A stretch of DNA of 64,000 nt, taken from positions 248,001-312,000 of the forward strand of contig CAMPDV010000367.1 of the NCBI GenBank assembly GCA_946699065.1. The letters run 5' to 3'. Below the pieces are notes generated by a model that was given only the letters and a program-made list of their open reading frames with translations, had not been told where the DNA came from and made no database searches. The stretch comes from Loxodes magnus (Eukaryota > Ciliophora > Karyorelictea > Loxodida > Loxodidae). Position 1 is the stretch's first letter, and the number at the start of each line of letters is the position of its first letter. Shown piece by piece: positions 50,065 through 63,692 of this stretch. The position numbers were made by a program, and so were the translations under genes.

Positions 50065-53000
50065 ATGCTTATTTGAATATTCTCAATCTTAGGTGTTACT
50101 CAAATAAGTTCATTGCAATTTTTAATTGTTAGTTCTCCTCATACAGTTCCTAACTTATCAGACTTCATTTAAAAGTAGGTGTCTCAAAGTTTGTTTGGCA
50201 ACTATTCTTTCAATCCTATCCATCTATATCTGGAAAGTCCTAATTTTTTAACTTAGACTATTGAAAGATAAATATAAGACCATAAAATAGAATTCATTCT
50301 GGATTTAACATTCAACATCCTTTACACCTATAAACTAAGCCTTTTAAAGACTAATATCCCTTAATTTGTAGCATACAGAGATATAAAATATTTTAGTAGC
50401 TAGAAAGTGTATTGAATTATGCCTAGTTATAAGTAAGAAGGATAGGCATTGCAAGAACTATTTGCGAGCTTAAATTTAACTAGGATATCTTATATAAGCT
50501 AAGAAGAGGATAGATTTTATAAACCACCTGAATTTATTGATCAAAGCAAAATACGAATAGTCAACTCTGTAATAATTCCTTTGAATTCAAATTATGGTCT
50601 GAATTAATCAATATGTAATAATGATTATATGAAAGAAAGAATACTGAAAGAAGTTTTTTAAGTATATAGAATATATGGCTCTTCAGTAATCTTAATGCAG
50701 TTGGAAGTTTGCTGATAAGCATGAATTTATGCAGTTGCTGATTTATACAAAGCGCTAGAGGCTAGGTAAGTATGAGTAACAGGCTTGGAAGCTTCTTATA
50801 TCATAAGTCCAAAAATATCTTAAATTATATAATAAAGCTCTAAGACTCGTGTTAGTATTTTAGATGATGGAATTATAGCTTTAACTCCAAAACTTTATAT
50901 CCCTAGTAATTACTTTGATCTAACAATGTATTATGTTTCACGTTGCCTAGCCTTTATCGTAAAAATTGGTAACTTAAAAGCAGAGGAAAATTATTAATCT
51001 TTTAAAGAAACATTTACCAAGTTTAAAGGTGAAACTTTCGATAGTAACAATTTTATGATAACAGAATTTTCAGTTTTCAATCTGCAAAATAGGAGACTAG
51101 TAGAAGTTCTAGAAATAAAAGATGACTAAGTGATTAAGGTATAAGAGATATTATACCCTGGACCAAGCACAACACCACCTCCTAATTAATTTCCCATAGA
51201 AATGTCTTACTCAACTAACGATTAAGAACCAGACGGCTCAAAATCTCATTTCATTTTAACATCTCCTCCAAAGCATATTCCTTGCATTATTGATTATATC
51301 AACTTAGAATTAAGATAACTAAGTTAATTTTATTTTAAAGCAAACCCAATTTCATACGGTGGAATGAAATTTGATTTCAATTATACTCTGCAAGTTTTAG
51401 TGGAAAACTATCACGAAATAGGAATAGCTCATTAAAGTAGCTTATTATATTTAAGCTGGATATCCACTTACTTCGTTTTTAAATATATGGAGGTAAATAT
51501 TCCTTATATTATAACGAGTAGAGAAGATGAACTATCAAATATTCATTAATATGAGAATGTTATATACAACTATATTTCATGAGAATTTTTTCAAGACATG
51601 TATATTTAATTTTTAATCAGAAACAAATGAGATAAAATTGGTATGATTTTTGAGAAATACGAACCTTCTAATAAAAAAATTCATGACAAGATAAAGTAAT
51701 GACTGATAAAAAATGATAAGATAATTCTGAACTCCAATGAAACTACACTCTTAGAATTTAATCAAACTGAAAATTAGTAGCTTTATGATGATATAGCTCG
51801 TCAGATAATTTAGAAGGAAATTAGAATATTATTTTCCTTACCTGCTTTAAATTTAATTTATAAAATTAAATAAAAAATTATGAAAATTGATTGATAAAAA
51901 GGAGATACAAATTTAGTTATTATGTACACTGCTAATTCCTTCGAATATGAAAGTGATGATGGTGAGTAGATAAATTCAAAATAGTTATTACATGGAGCGA
52001 TGACTATATCTCCTTAAGAATATATAGGAGAGATTGGATAAGCTCTGTTAGAAGTTCAAAAAGAATGTATAGATTTTTTACCTCCTTCACCTTGTTATTA
52101 TATTGAGTAACCGTTAATAATTGCTAGAGGACTTAAACTTTGCATAGAATAAGTTTAAGATTTTCTAAATCCAAAAAATTTGATATAAAATATGAGAAAT
52201 CCATAATTAACGGGATGTAGTGGATCAATAAAATTCTAAAAGAACTCCAACTTTAGAGATAATCTAAACTTTTTCTTCATCAATAATGTTTATGACTGAC
52301 AGTGAAATTTGCATTTGGTTCCTTACCTTGAATATTGTTAAACATGTGCAATTGTATGAAATAAGCTAAACGAACCGACTTGAAATGACAACACCACAGA
52401 TACTCCTTAAGATTCTTTCGAATTATACGACAGTAATTGTGACTTCTCAGTTCGAAGGGTGAAAAAATTCAATTTAGGCTATAATATAAGTATTTTAGAG
52501 TTAGTATTTATAACTTTAGTTACTCTTTCTGCAACTATTTGGGGCTTTAAAGTTTGAAGATCTCATAAACAAGAAGTACTGAAGAATAAAGTATTGATGA
52601 GTAGCGAAGACGAAATATTTATAATATATTTGCTGATTCAATTTATATAATACGTTATGTTAGGACCAGATTTAAGTAATTTATTTTTTCAAGCTACTTT
52701 TTCCCAAATTTGATCGCTTGACTTTTTAGTTATAAAGATGAGCAATTATTTCTTTTGAACTAGTGTTCTCTTTAGTTCAATCTTGGCCTTTTCTATCATT
52801 TTTCTATATTTAGCTTTTTTATTCTAATTCGAGGTAAAATATAAAAGCAATTGTATACTAAGAAATTTGGGAAAGTTCTCTTATCTTTTTAGTCCTATTT
52901 TGACAGAAATAACTTTTATGCCAGTTATTTTTATACTAACAGAGATATACAAATGTAGCTATGGTAGAGATAGCAATTTAAATGAAGAAATAGAAATCTC

Positions 53001-54045
53001 CGAAAGTTTTTTAGATATAAACTGCTCTAAATAATGCTTTACATAAATGCATTTTATAGCCATAGCCTTATCAACCCTAGCTTTATTTTTCTACATTCCT
53101 TTAGTAGTTTTAGTAAGACCTCACTGATAAGAATTATAAGGAGATACTATTAATATAAAATAGCAACCCTGATATATTGTACTTAAGAGCACTATTTAGA
53201 TTATAATAGTAATTTTGAGTTAGGCTTTAAAAGAATTTCATCCTTTCCTTCATGGTATTATTTACTCTCTAATATTTCTAGTTTTTGCTATTCTAGTGCT
53301 TATAAAGAAGGCTTTAACTTACCTAAAATTTAACTGAATGTAATTTATTCTTCTTCTACTTACTTCCTTCATAACTGCAATAGTGGCTTTATCATTCCAA
53401 ACCTCTAATTCAGGGAAAATAGTTTTATAGATTATACTTATATCAGGTATTGGATTAATCTTCATAATAGGTATAATAGTTATGGGAAAATACCCTTCAT
53501 ACCTCAAATAAATAAAGCCAGATTTAGTAAACTTATTTAGATTTGGATTTAGACTAAGAGTAGATGTAGGTATACTAAATAAGCATATAGATACATAAAA
53601 CAAAAGAATATAAATATATAAACAAATATTCCTTTAGAACTCTAGCAACTCAGCTTTAATGAGAACAAACTCTTCTTAGGATTAAAAGTGATTAGCCTCA
53701 TTACAAGACAAGTAAATTCTCATGAGCATTAAGAACTAAGTCACTACTTTTGTTTTAGAAGAAAGCTAAGAAAACAACTTTACAATAGATTACTCTTAAC
53801 AAAAAATGAATGAAAATACTAAAAACTAAAGTATAAATCATTGAGTTACTAAATTTAAATTAGATAGCAAATAAAGTAAGTTATTCTTATAGTAAGCAGA
53901 AGTTAGGCAGGAAAATAGCATACCTTAGGAGTATATAATAAAGGAACTTACTTAACACTATAACTTTTCATTTAAACTATTAAATTTTAAATTTTAAATT
54001 TAAGATTTAAAGAAAAATAGGCTATGTCTTACTCTAATTAAATGA
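50065..54045 (+). CDS. Receptor-like multi-pass membrane protein with ANF/PBP1-like ligand-binding domain, copy 2
   Basis: 1,326 residues, again one frame from ATG to TGA. The net length difference from copy 1 is two codons, from a -1/+7 pair of indels in the tail that keeps the same terminal TGA. Domains are as in copy 1: signal peptide, ANF/PBP1-like domain closing with LTGCSGSIKF, CKTCAIVW replaced by CQTCAIVW, about nine membrane segments, polar tail. Many differences are silent only in this code: TCA TGG GAA becomes TCA TGA GAA, TGC TGG becomes TGC TGA, and TAA becomes CAA. The last third is nearly identical to copy 1 while the N-terminal third has diverged. Both copies therefore look functional; the diverged outer domain may bind a different ligand. 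Confidence 0.85.
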
Positions 54046-55390
54046 CTAAGTTCTATTTAAAAACATTTAATTTACTCTGGGTAACTAAATTAAAATATTA
54101 AGTATACAACTTTCTATTTTTATTTAAATTAAAGATAAAATTAATAAAAGACTTAATGGTTTATAGTCACTTAAACTTTTTATTAATTATGCTAACGGAA
54201 AGTAAATGAAATTAACCTTGTAATAGTTAATAAGAGTTAACTTAGTTATTAAATTTCCTTTAGCTGCTTTTTTATAATTTTAAATAATAGTTAATTAAAA
54301 TTATTAACCCTAGTATTAGTACAATTCTATTTATGATTTATTAGCTCTATTTAGCATTAGTTTTCATCAATTAACTGAGAAATGAAAAGTTTAACTTAAG
54401 ATTAAGTTATTAATTAAATTCTTTATTTTCTAATCTTAAGATAAAGTCCTTATGCTTTATATTTATTAATTAAGCCAAAAAAATTATTAAAACTGCAAGT
54501 TTTGCTTTGAAATATCTAATAATATCAATCTAATTAAATTAATAGCTTATTTTTTAAGTATTGCTTACAGTTACAAAGATAGACACTACTGGGATAGTTA
54601 GCATATGATTAAGCTAAAAAAGATCAGATTAATAGAATAAAATTCTTGATATTTTATATCAAGCTGAATAAATAAATAAAGCATTGCTTATTATTTTTTC
54701 AAGATGGAATTTCTCATAAATTACAAAACTAAGTCAGGACTATTACATTAAGATGAGTATTCCTCATGCATGAGAACTATTATTTAATCTTTAAATAAAT
54801 CTTTAAAATGATTAAAGAGAATTATTGCAACTGAAGTTATCATAGAATGATAATTTTTGTAAAATATATGGTTTTCACTGCTATAATTACAACGGATGAA
54901 GATATTAACTTTTCTCATAATTTCTACATTTTTAGTCTAAATGTAAAAAGCAACTTGTTTCAAAACATCTTCAGGCCAAGAAATATGAAAAAATCTTGCT
55001 AATAATTAAGTAAATAAAAATTAGAAAATTTTATAGATTTTTACTCTTATTTTTAGGTATCCTGATCGAGCAGTTTTAATACTCCAATTTATTAAGGAAT
55101 ATCATATATCCTAGATAATTTAGACATTTGAAGACTAAACTAAGATAAATTTGAAAATAATTTAAATAACTTAATTTTATTTCCTTATATTTTCGAACTA
55201 AGAACATTGGTATTTTCCAATTAACCAAAAAATTATATTAACAAGAAGATAAAATAAAACTGGAAAAGCTATAAAAGCAATCTCCATAAAATTAATAAAG
55301 CTATATAATTAAGAAATTAACTATTGCTAAAATTAGCAAAAGCATATATGCAATAATTGATAGAGTTGTATTTATTTAAATAAAAATAAG
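54046..55390. other. AT-rich sequence downstream of receptor copy 2
   Basis: Partner of 19.53-20.9 kb; no preserved frame recognised. Confidence 0.4.
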
Positions 55391-56850
55391 ATATAAATAG
55401 AGCTATTATAAAGAAGGAGTTTTATTATTTTTAATAATTTAGATGAGGATAGCTGTGGCATGCACATATAATCCAAAAACTTATTGAAATTATAATCCAA
55501 ATTTTCTATTTAATTTTATAATAAGATTATCCCCTTTTTTATTATTCTAGATATATTTAATTTTATCCTCTACAATAAAATTTAATTTTTTTATTTACTT
55601 TTCTATTTTCTAAGTTTGCTAATATAAAAAAATTGTATCCTAAACAACTGTAAGCATATCACATTTTCCTCTCTAATTTCAATTTGTTTGTTGATATTTA
55701 AAATGGTGTCGAAATTTTTATATTCGGCTATAATTCTTTTAAACCAGTTGATAATGATATTATCACAATTTTTTATGATTGATTATTGACAATGTATTTT
55801 AAATTGTATTATAAGCTAAATCTAACTTAAGGAAGATAATTAATTTTAGTAATTTATATCTGGATAAGTAGCATTAATAATTGATTCTTTGTTCTTAAAT
55901 TTGTTTTTATTTATAATAATTTTAATTTAATTTAAGCTACTTAAATTATGCAGATGATTCTTCTTTTAGTTTGTAAGATATATATTTAATAAATTGATTA
56001 TGTGGTTTAGCACATCAATAAATTAACAAATTTAAAATTAATATTTATAACTTCTCAATTATTTCCTTTAATTATGCTGATAAATACTCATAATAGACAT
56101 TCATCTTCTTATGTTAAAGTTTTCCATTTTGGCTTTGTCTCAAGGTATAAAATGTTCAAGTATTTAATTTATATTTATCACTTCTTATTAAATTTAAATT
56201 CTAAAACATTTAATATTATTTTGCCATCGAATGCACTATAAATTAGGAAACAAGGGATCAGGCTTGAGATTCATTTGTTTAAATATTGCGTTTTTGTACA
56301 AAATTTTAATATTCAAACTCTATTTTTTATTTTCATAATAATTCTGTGAGCATTGCTTACTTCTGCTTATTAGAGTTTTTCAGAGAATTAACAAAATACC
56401 TTGACCAAAAGTTTAATTTAATTTTATATTAAGATAAATATTCTTCTAAAACCTAACTCTTTGATTTTTTTAGTTTTTTAAGAAGATTTGATGATTTTTA
56501 CTCATTAATAGATAAGTAAATTTTTAGCTGCTTTCTTTATCCACAATTTTTTCTAAGCTTAAAAATAAAATTTTTTATTCAACAGTTGATTTAATTAACA
56601 CAAAGCTTTGAATCCCTTTTATAGTTCTTTTAATTAAAAATAACTTTTTAATTTACCCTGTTTTTGTATACTTCTTTTAGTGAATCATCATTAAGATGAA
56701 CCTAATTATTAATAGCTAGTTAAGCGTTAAATAAAGCATACATTAGAAAAAACTTTTTCTTATTTCATTCAATTTTTTCTAATCTTTAGATGCTGCTCTT
56801 AACTTGGTGATATTTTACAGAATAACTTTAAAAATTAATTTCACTTTTAA
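55390..56850 (-). pseudogene. Hypothetical protein region, minus strand, unit 2
   Basis: Partner of 20.9-22.35 kb. Blocks such as NWFKRIIAEYKNFDTIL are kept with conservative changes (A to I). The region near 56,100-56,220 has a 4-base loss and other indels against unit 1, which break the frame. Possibly a pseudogene, or these are introns. Confidence 0.3.
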
Positions 56851-57398
56851 TTTTTTTTCCAAACAAAAACTTAATTGCAATTTTATAGAAATGCTATTTA
56901 AGTTATTCAACCAAAATTTTTTTATAATACCTTAAATTAGTTAATAAATAATTGTTTTATTCTTTTATAAAATTTTAGTTTTCTTTTTAATAATTTAACT
57001 ATAATCTAATAACCTTATAATTCTTTATACTTAGAATATTTAAAATTTTAAAAGTTATTTAGCATTCTATCATTAAGATTAATTAATATATATCATTTTA
57101 TTTGAAATTCCCTCCAAATTTAAAAAGTTATCAAATAAACATATAATTGTTTCTTATATAAGCTTTATATTTTAGTTTGCTCCATTTATTTAAACTTATT
57201 TTCGTTTTTATTATTTAAAATTAGTTGCTAGTATTATTGCTTATCCATTCTTTATTTTTGCTAAATTCAAGATATTTTCCTAATAAATATCTAGAATGTC
57301 TTTTCTTAAAAATTTATTTACTCTTACTTCTACTTAGTTAGACCAATTTTATAAATAAAGCAAATATATTAGTAATTTTTTTACTATATTATTATATT
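56851..57398. other. AT-rich sequence before SINE-like element
   Basis: Very similar to 22.35-22.88 kb. No gene recognised. Confidence 0.4.
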
Positions 57399-57936
57399 AT
57401 TTTTTAAAACCGCCATAGTTGTTCGAAGGTGAACAACAAGGTCATCTTCATCAGAGGTTGGGGAAGTTAAGTACCCATAATCGACTTTATGTCTTCCTCT
57501 GCTTTGGTTTGACCTCGAGACATAAGATTCTTAGACCTTCGACACTGGCTTGGCTTGGCTTGGCTTGGCTTGGTTTGGCTTAGTTTAGTTTTAATTCTGG
57601 AACGAAAAAGAAATAATATTGCGAGCTTCATCAGAGGTGAGGAATTTAAGTACCCATAATTGACACATGTCGTCCTCTGCTTTGGTGTTGCAATGAGACA
57701 CAATCCTGCCATGTCCTTGGACCTCCAGCAAGTATTAAAGATTACAAGTATTCTAAAATTATATCAGTATTGAACATTTTTATCAGTACTGAATAATTAT
57801 ACCAGTATTGAACAAGATTTATCAGTATCTGATAATTTTATCAGTAACAAACATTCTTGTCAGTATGAAACATTTTTTTTTAAAGAGCTGGGCACCAACG
57901 AGAGTGCTACGCGCTCTATAATCAAATTTATTTATA
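57399..57936 (-). mobile_element. SINE-like element, copy B (inverted)
   Basis: Same element as at 47,743-48,271 in reverse orientation, with a longer AAGCC microsatellite. Unit 1 has an uninterrupted site at about 22,866-22,892 (TACTATATTATTATATATAATAC), so this is an insertion after the segmental duplication. The site is too AT-rich to fix the target-site duplication, perhaps 8-10 bases. Confidence 0.65.
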
Positions 57937-57949
57937 TATAATACATCTT

Positions 57950-59100
57950 TTAAAAGGATCCTAAGCAACAACCAGGCTACGGCAGGTTAAATGGAACCAA
58001 ATCGAAACTCTAAATGCACTAGAAATGGAATCCAAAAATGTCAAAAACAACAAAAGCAAAATTAATAAAGATAAAAGATAAAGCCCAGTTCATACTTTAG
58101 CCCCAAAATAAGGAATTTCTCACCGCCATTGTGCTGAAAGAACAAATAATGTGAATATACGAGAACGTATATTAAGATCTATCATATATAATAGCGATTG
58201 CTTACTTTAACCATTATTTAGAAAACATAGCATGAGATGGACAAAACATTGCAGGACAAGTTGCAATTAAAGAATTCAGAGAAAGGTATGGTAAAAATAT
58301 GGCCAAAGAAATGCAAGATTCACAGTGAAATCCAACGGCTTAGTATTTGTTGTATTCAATGGCATGAAAAAATACATGAATATCACAAGCAAAAGAATAT
58401 GAGAATAACGAGGGAAAAAAATTTCAATTGAATAGAAAAATTAGCATTAATAGTATGACCCACATAACTATAAAATATATTTCAACTTAAATGAATTTTC
58501 AAATATATTTGAAGCAAAGAAGCCCATAGAAAATACGGAAAGATTAGAGGAGACATAATGCACACATTTCCAAGCATAAAGATATTAACAGGAAAAATAT
58601 GAGTATACGAGACTTAGAAACCTAAAGGAAGCTAGTAGAATTCCAGAGGTAATAGATCTGCAGGGAAAATTAATGAAATCATACCACCTTTTAAATTTTA
58701 AGTGCAATCAATGCGGTCAGAAAGGCAATACAGATAAATAAAGTAGAAGAATCGAAACAGTAAAAGTGAAAAAAAAATCTAAAAAAGTTAGGAAGATAAC
58801 AAGCAGAGATTAGCATAGTTCTCAATTAGTCCGGGTTAGCAATGGCACAAGAAGAAAAAGAGATAATAAAAGAGGAAGAAAAGATGATAATTAAAGAAAG
58901 AGAAGAAAGATTAATAGAAGAATGAAAGTAGGAGAGACATAAAAAACTAAAAAGAAATAAAAATTAAATCTTATTATAATGAAATTATGAATGATCATTA
59001 TTTCTTGCAAAAATGAGATTGAGCATACGTAAAAAGATTAAATAAAGATACATTTGTTTATTTGGATGAATTAGAAAATATTGATGAGGGATAAAAACCA
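57950..59100 (+). pseudogene. 5' part of LINE, unit 2 copy
   Basis: Matches 22,905-24,093: leader, FTVKSNGSVFVVFN, RKYGKIRGDIMHTFP, the zinc-knuckle remnant CNQCGQKGNTDKQS (about 58,700) and the Glu/Lys-rich region. The endonuclease and reverse transcriptase are missing because the sequence jumps at about 59,100 to what is 27,190 in unit 1. A leader segment corresponding to 22,975-23,035 is also shortened. Confidence 0.75.
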
Positions 59101-59102
59101 AA

Positions 59103-60335
59103 GAAAATTGTTTATAGCTTTTTTTAAGCTAGGCTTGGATCTCAAATTCTATCTAATTTATTATAATTTTAAACATTATATCGAATTTATACAGTAGTTA
59201 TTATAAAAATTTTAAACTAGAAAAATGAAAATAAACTTTAAATAATAGTTATAAGATAAACATATTAAGCATCACTATTTTTTATATTGTAAGTAGAAAT
59301 AAACACTTATCTATGATATATCACTAACAATTAAAATGTTTAAAATATAATCATGTGAGTTAAATATTTTGCTTTAATATTGATGGTTGTTGATTTATAA
59401 TAATGGTATTAAAAATATAAAAGAATTTAGAAGGAAAAATAATAAAGTTTATCTGATGGATAGTTAAAGATAAGGTAGCGGCTGCTAATAGAGCAAATTA
59501 ATTTTAGAACTGTATAGTTGCTAAAATAATAAGATAATTAGTTATAAAATTATTGTTCTTTCAAATTATGATAGAACTATATTTCTATATAAGATCATTT
59601 TAGAAATACTAAATTAATTGATGCTAATTTAAAATCTAAAAATATCAAACAAAAAGAAACTGAATAAATCAATAGAATCCTTAGACTGAAATAAAAATAT
59701 ACTTGCAAGGCAAATATTTAACTTAACTAAAAAATTAAATTTAGAATATTAATAGATATATTGCCTAGAATAAAGTTGAAAGTCTATCATAATTTTAAAA
59801 TAATTAAAAATACATTGTATACTTCAAAAGTTTGATACTTCCATAATATGCCATAATAGTAAGTTCTATATAGACATCAAATTGAAAAATATAAGAAATA
59901 TTTAATTAAGAGAGAATAAATAACTGCATATACTAGAATTTTATATATCTAACTTAAAAGGATTAAAAAAGAATTGAAAATAAGCGAACAAAATTATCCT
60001 AAGCTAAATAATTAAATATAAATTTGTAAATATATTGTTATTTTTAATTTATATATCTTGATATATTTTGATTTTATTCATAAAAAAATCTCAAAATTTT
60101 AGAAAATTCATTAGCTTAGCCTGGCATAAAATTAAATTTAACTACTATTAAATTAATCTATATTCACTTTATAAATTTTGTTTTCTTTTGTATGGATAAA
60201 TAAAGATTAAATAAATTTAAAAAGAAATCTATATATATGAATAATAATAAATTTAAATAAACTTGAATAAAAGGAACAATTAAAGAAAATTATTATTTTT
60301 GTATAAATGTATTGAAATAAAATATTTTAAATTAA
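59103..60335 (+). repeat. Segmental duplication, block C, unit 2
   Basis: Partner of 27,190-28,325. It carries about 100 bases absent from unit 1 near 59,240-59,350. No gene recognised beyond the family element at its left end. Confidence 0.8.
59106..59222 (-). pseudogene. Repeat-associated gene family, member 5, only the 5' end
   Basis: Keeps the upstream element (59,221-59,157) and the first bases after it (CTAGCTTAAAAAAAGC, GCTATAAACAATTTTCTTT), then stops at the deletion junction. It is the unit 2 counterpart of member 2. Confidence 0.6.
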
Positions 60336-60749
60336 TTTAACTAAGATTAATAGTAATTTAGAGTTAGCATAGTTAAAATAACCTTTGTTTTATAATATAA
60401 TTTATTGCTTTAATTAAGTTAGTGCTATTATTTAAGCTATTAATATCTTTGGAATTAATTTTTAATATTCATTTAAATAATAGAAACATTTACATTAAAA
60501 AGTCTAAGAAAAAGTATTTAGGATATTTTCAATTGATAAAAAATAAAAATTATAATAAAGCTTTATATCCTTATTATTAGATCTCCCTTTTAAAAATTTA
60601 ATTGAAAGCGTTATAAAAAATATTTTATTTCATAATACATAAATTATTTTAAAAATGCTGTTAAATAAAAAAATAACTTACTCAAATATATTTAAGAAAC
60701 ATAAAAACTATTTTCAGTTATTATGTAGCATTAACAATTAATCTAATAT

Positions 60750-61475
60750 CAGATCAATTTAGATATATCCAGAAAATAAATAATTAATATATTCAACAGG
60801 CTTAGAAGTTTGTTTAACAAAAATAACTGCTTTTCTAAAAAGTTAAACAATAAGGAGATAAATTCTATTTTTATAGAAGAAGAAAATAAAGCACGTGAAG
60901 CCATATGAAAACGCCAACAAAAATATTTAATAAACAACATAAAAATAATAAAGAAAAAGTTTAAAAAAATTTGATTTATTTTTCTTAAAGAAATCTTGCC
61001 AATATATTGATAAAACCAATAGAAAAAAAGACTTTTAGCATAAGAATAAATTGCTGGCTTTTAATCGAGCAGAGCATAGAAGCATCAATCATAAATTTAA
61101 ATGGGACATGATTCCATAAAAAAATAAAGTTATAAATAATTTATTATTTCTTTAAGATAAAAAATTATTAAGCAAATAATTTAGAAATATATTAGTGAAA
61201 TTATTCAGAATTATATCTTTCATCTATAAATAAGGATTGATTATTATTATAATTCTTAAAAATAAAATTTAAGAAAATTTTTGATTATATTTATTTATAA
61301 AATAGAATATAATTTTTTATTCTAGGAGGAGTTATGATCTTTTTTACATAGTTTAGATGAAAAATATAAAGATGTAGAGTTATTGCAAACTTATAAAATA
61401 AATAAAAATATAAATAATTTTTATCTAAAAATAGAAAAATAAGCAAAAACTTTAAAAAGAATTTATAAACTTATA
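60750..61475 (+). pseudogene. Hypothetical conserved gene, unit 2 copy, frameshifted
   Basis: Partner of 30,620-31,345. ENKAREAIWKRQQKYLI and FIFLKEILPIYWQNQ are kept, then one extra base in an A-run near 61,021-61,028 shifts the frame before HKFKWDMI, whose Trp is TGG here and TGA in unit 1. The second block FQEELWSFLHSLDEKYK is well kept. Either a recent pseudogene or a homopolymer sequencing error. Confidence 0.45.
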
Positions 61476-62805
61476 TATAAATTAAGTAAACACTTATTCA
61501 ATTTTTAGAGTATATAATTTTTCTTTATATTAAATCTTTTATAAAGATAATTAAAATATTATAGATATATTTTATTTAGCATTTTGCATTTACTTTAAAA
61601 TTTTAAATATATTAAATTATTTAAATTTAAATTTAAGAATTTAATTTAATCAGTATCTGGTTTTAGACTTGTATAAAGTTATTTCATCTTTCTAATTTAA
61701 TATTTTAAGTTTATTTATTAGCTTCTTCATCTAAATGAAAATAAATAAGTTAAAATTTAACAAATCAGATTAAATTTTAAATAAATAAGGATAAGTAGAA
61801 GTTTATTCCTTCATAATATTCAGAATACTCAATTTTATCTATTGCTTGATATTTTATATAAAATATTATTATTTACGCTATTTTATCGCTTAAAACACTC
61901 CAATTAAAACTTTGAACTTTGAATTTGTTATTTAATGAGCATATCACCACTATAACTTTTAAAATTTAAATTAATCTTAATTGTAATAATTAAAATAAAT
62001 TCCTAATAATTAAAATTTACATCTAGCTTATGAAAAAATAAACATTTATAGTAATTATTATAAAATATAAATGCGTCTATTTGCTCTCCATAAAGATCTC
62101 TTTAAACTTAGTTTTTATTTAATTTTTTTAAATCTAACAATGATATAACTGTTCTCTGTGTTGATTAAGAAATAAATAAGAGGAAGATTAATATTTTGTT
62201 AAATGAATAACTTTTATATAAGCATTTAATAAATACTTTAAGCTTCTTAGTTTCTTTGTACTTACAAGAATATTATTAAGATTAAGTTGCTTCATACTCT
62301 ATTAAATCTTAATAAATATGTTTTAGAATGAAAATCAATAAAGATAGATTAAGTTTAAACTAACAAAAAGGAAAAGTTTAAATTTGATTGCATTATAAAT
62401 ATTTTTTAAATAGACTCATGTTTCAATTATTTAATATTAGTCTTTTAGAATCTTTTAACAAATACAGTCTTTTTTATTTATATTTATGATAAAATAAAAA
62501 TTTAGAGAAACCAACTTCAGAACAAATAATTATATAAATCCTAGTTTATATAATTTATTAAAAATAAACTTTTTAATTTTTTTTCTCTAATATATTTAAA
62601 AGGAGGAAGTTCATTATTATGCATATTAAATGCAGTTAAGAATTCTTTTATCTTCATTGTCTTTTTGAAATATTTTCCTAAGTTTGATAAGTTATTTGAG
62701 TTTATCTCTTTTTAATTAAGTATCTTAATTTTAAGTTCCTAATATTTTAAAAATTTATAGTGCTTTTTTATTTAAATTTATAATAATTATTTAATTTAAT
62801 TAATT

Positions 62806-63660
62806 TTCTAGTTTAAAACTTTTACAATAACTACTGTATAAATTCGAGAAAATTATTTAAAATTATAATAAATGAGATAGAAGTCGGATTTCTAAGCAAA
62901 ATCCAACAAGATTAAAGTAAATTTCTTCATGAAATTGTCAGTAGCGTTCCTCAATAAAATTCCTTAAAATTTGGCGAACTTTTAAAAATTTGGAAAGTTG
63001 CTTCGAGTTTCTAAGTCAGTGAGTTAGTGTAAGAGATGAAGGAAAGATTTATTAGGCTATAGATAGTTGAAAACTGATAAGAGAATGCAGGCTTCTTATA
63101 AGTGCTCGTTCACAATTCCAGTTAGAATTTTCGTTTATTTTGGTTGAATAGAATATAAATGAATGGTATCAAGATTCAACCTTACTATCTGAGTAATACT
63201 CTCGAGGAAATTGTAAAATCATGAAGAAAGATCAAGAATAAAGATAAGCAAGGAATTGATAAAAGAAATAACTAAAAGGATAGTAAAGAGCTAACCTTAA
63301 AGTATCAGCCTATTAAAAGCAATAGTAGTAAATTTTAGACAAGAGAAAAGCAGCTAGCCATAAGTGTATAATCAAACGTTTTCCTGCTAGTAAGTAAATT
63401 TTTAGAAAATATCAATCAAAAATGTTGAAAAACGAAGATAGATTCTATAAAATAGTAGAAGAATGCCCACTACTTATAATATAACACATATAAATTCTCT
63501 CTAAATAAATTATCAAAAATGATATGTAAAAAATTAGAAAAATACGAGGAGACAATCGAAACTTATGGAAAGATTGGAATAGATTAAGATATTTAATTAG
63601 GTAAAAATAGATATTGCTTTTAGTAGCAATATAAAATCTTTCCAATAATAGAGCAATGAT
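62806..63660 (+). CDS. Repeat-associated gene family, member 6
   Basis: Partner of member 3 in unit 1. The upstream element is at 62,806-62,872. LEFSFILVEQ, FYKIVEECPLL and IIKNDMQKIRKI blocks are kept. Several substitutions and small indels lie in the stretch near 63,060-63,380. Function unknown; coding status uncertain for the same reasons as member 3. Confidence 0.4.
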
Positions 63661-63692
63661 TATTTTACAATATATGTAAAGTTTCAATTGTC
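63551..63692. repeat. Foldback, unit 2 copy
   Basis: Partner of 33,394-33,540, with one change in the left arm (GACAATCGAAACTT) and a short deletion in the loop. Confidence 0.65.

Larger units (their letters stand above)
46835..59100 (+). repeat. Segmental duplication, block B, unit 2
   Basis: Partner of 13,030-24,093, enlarged by two SINE-like elements (47,743-48,271 and 57,399-57,936). The right edge joins block C directly inside the LINE. Confidence 0.9.
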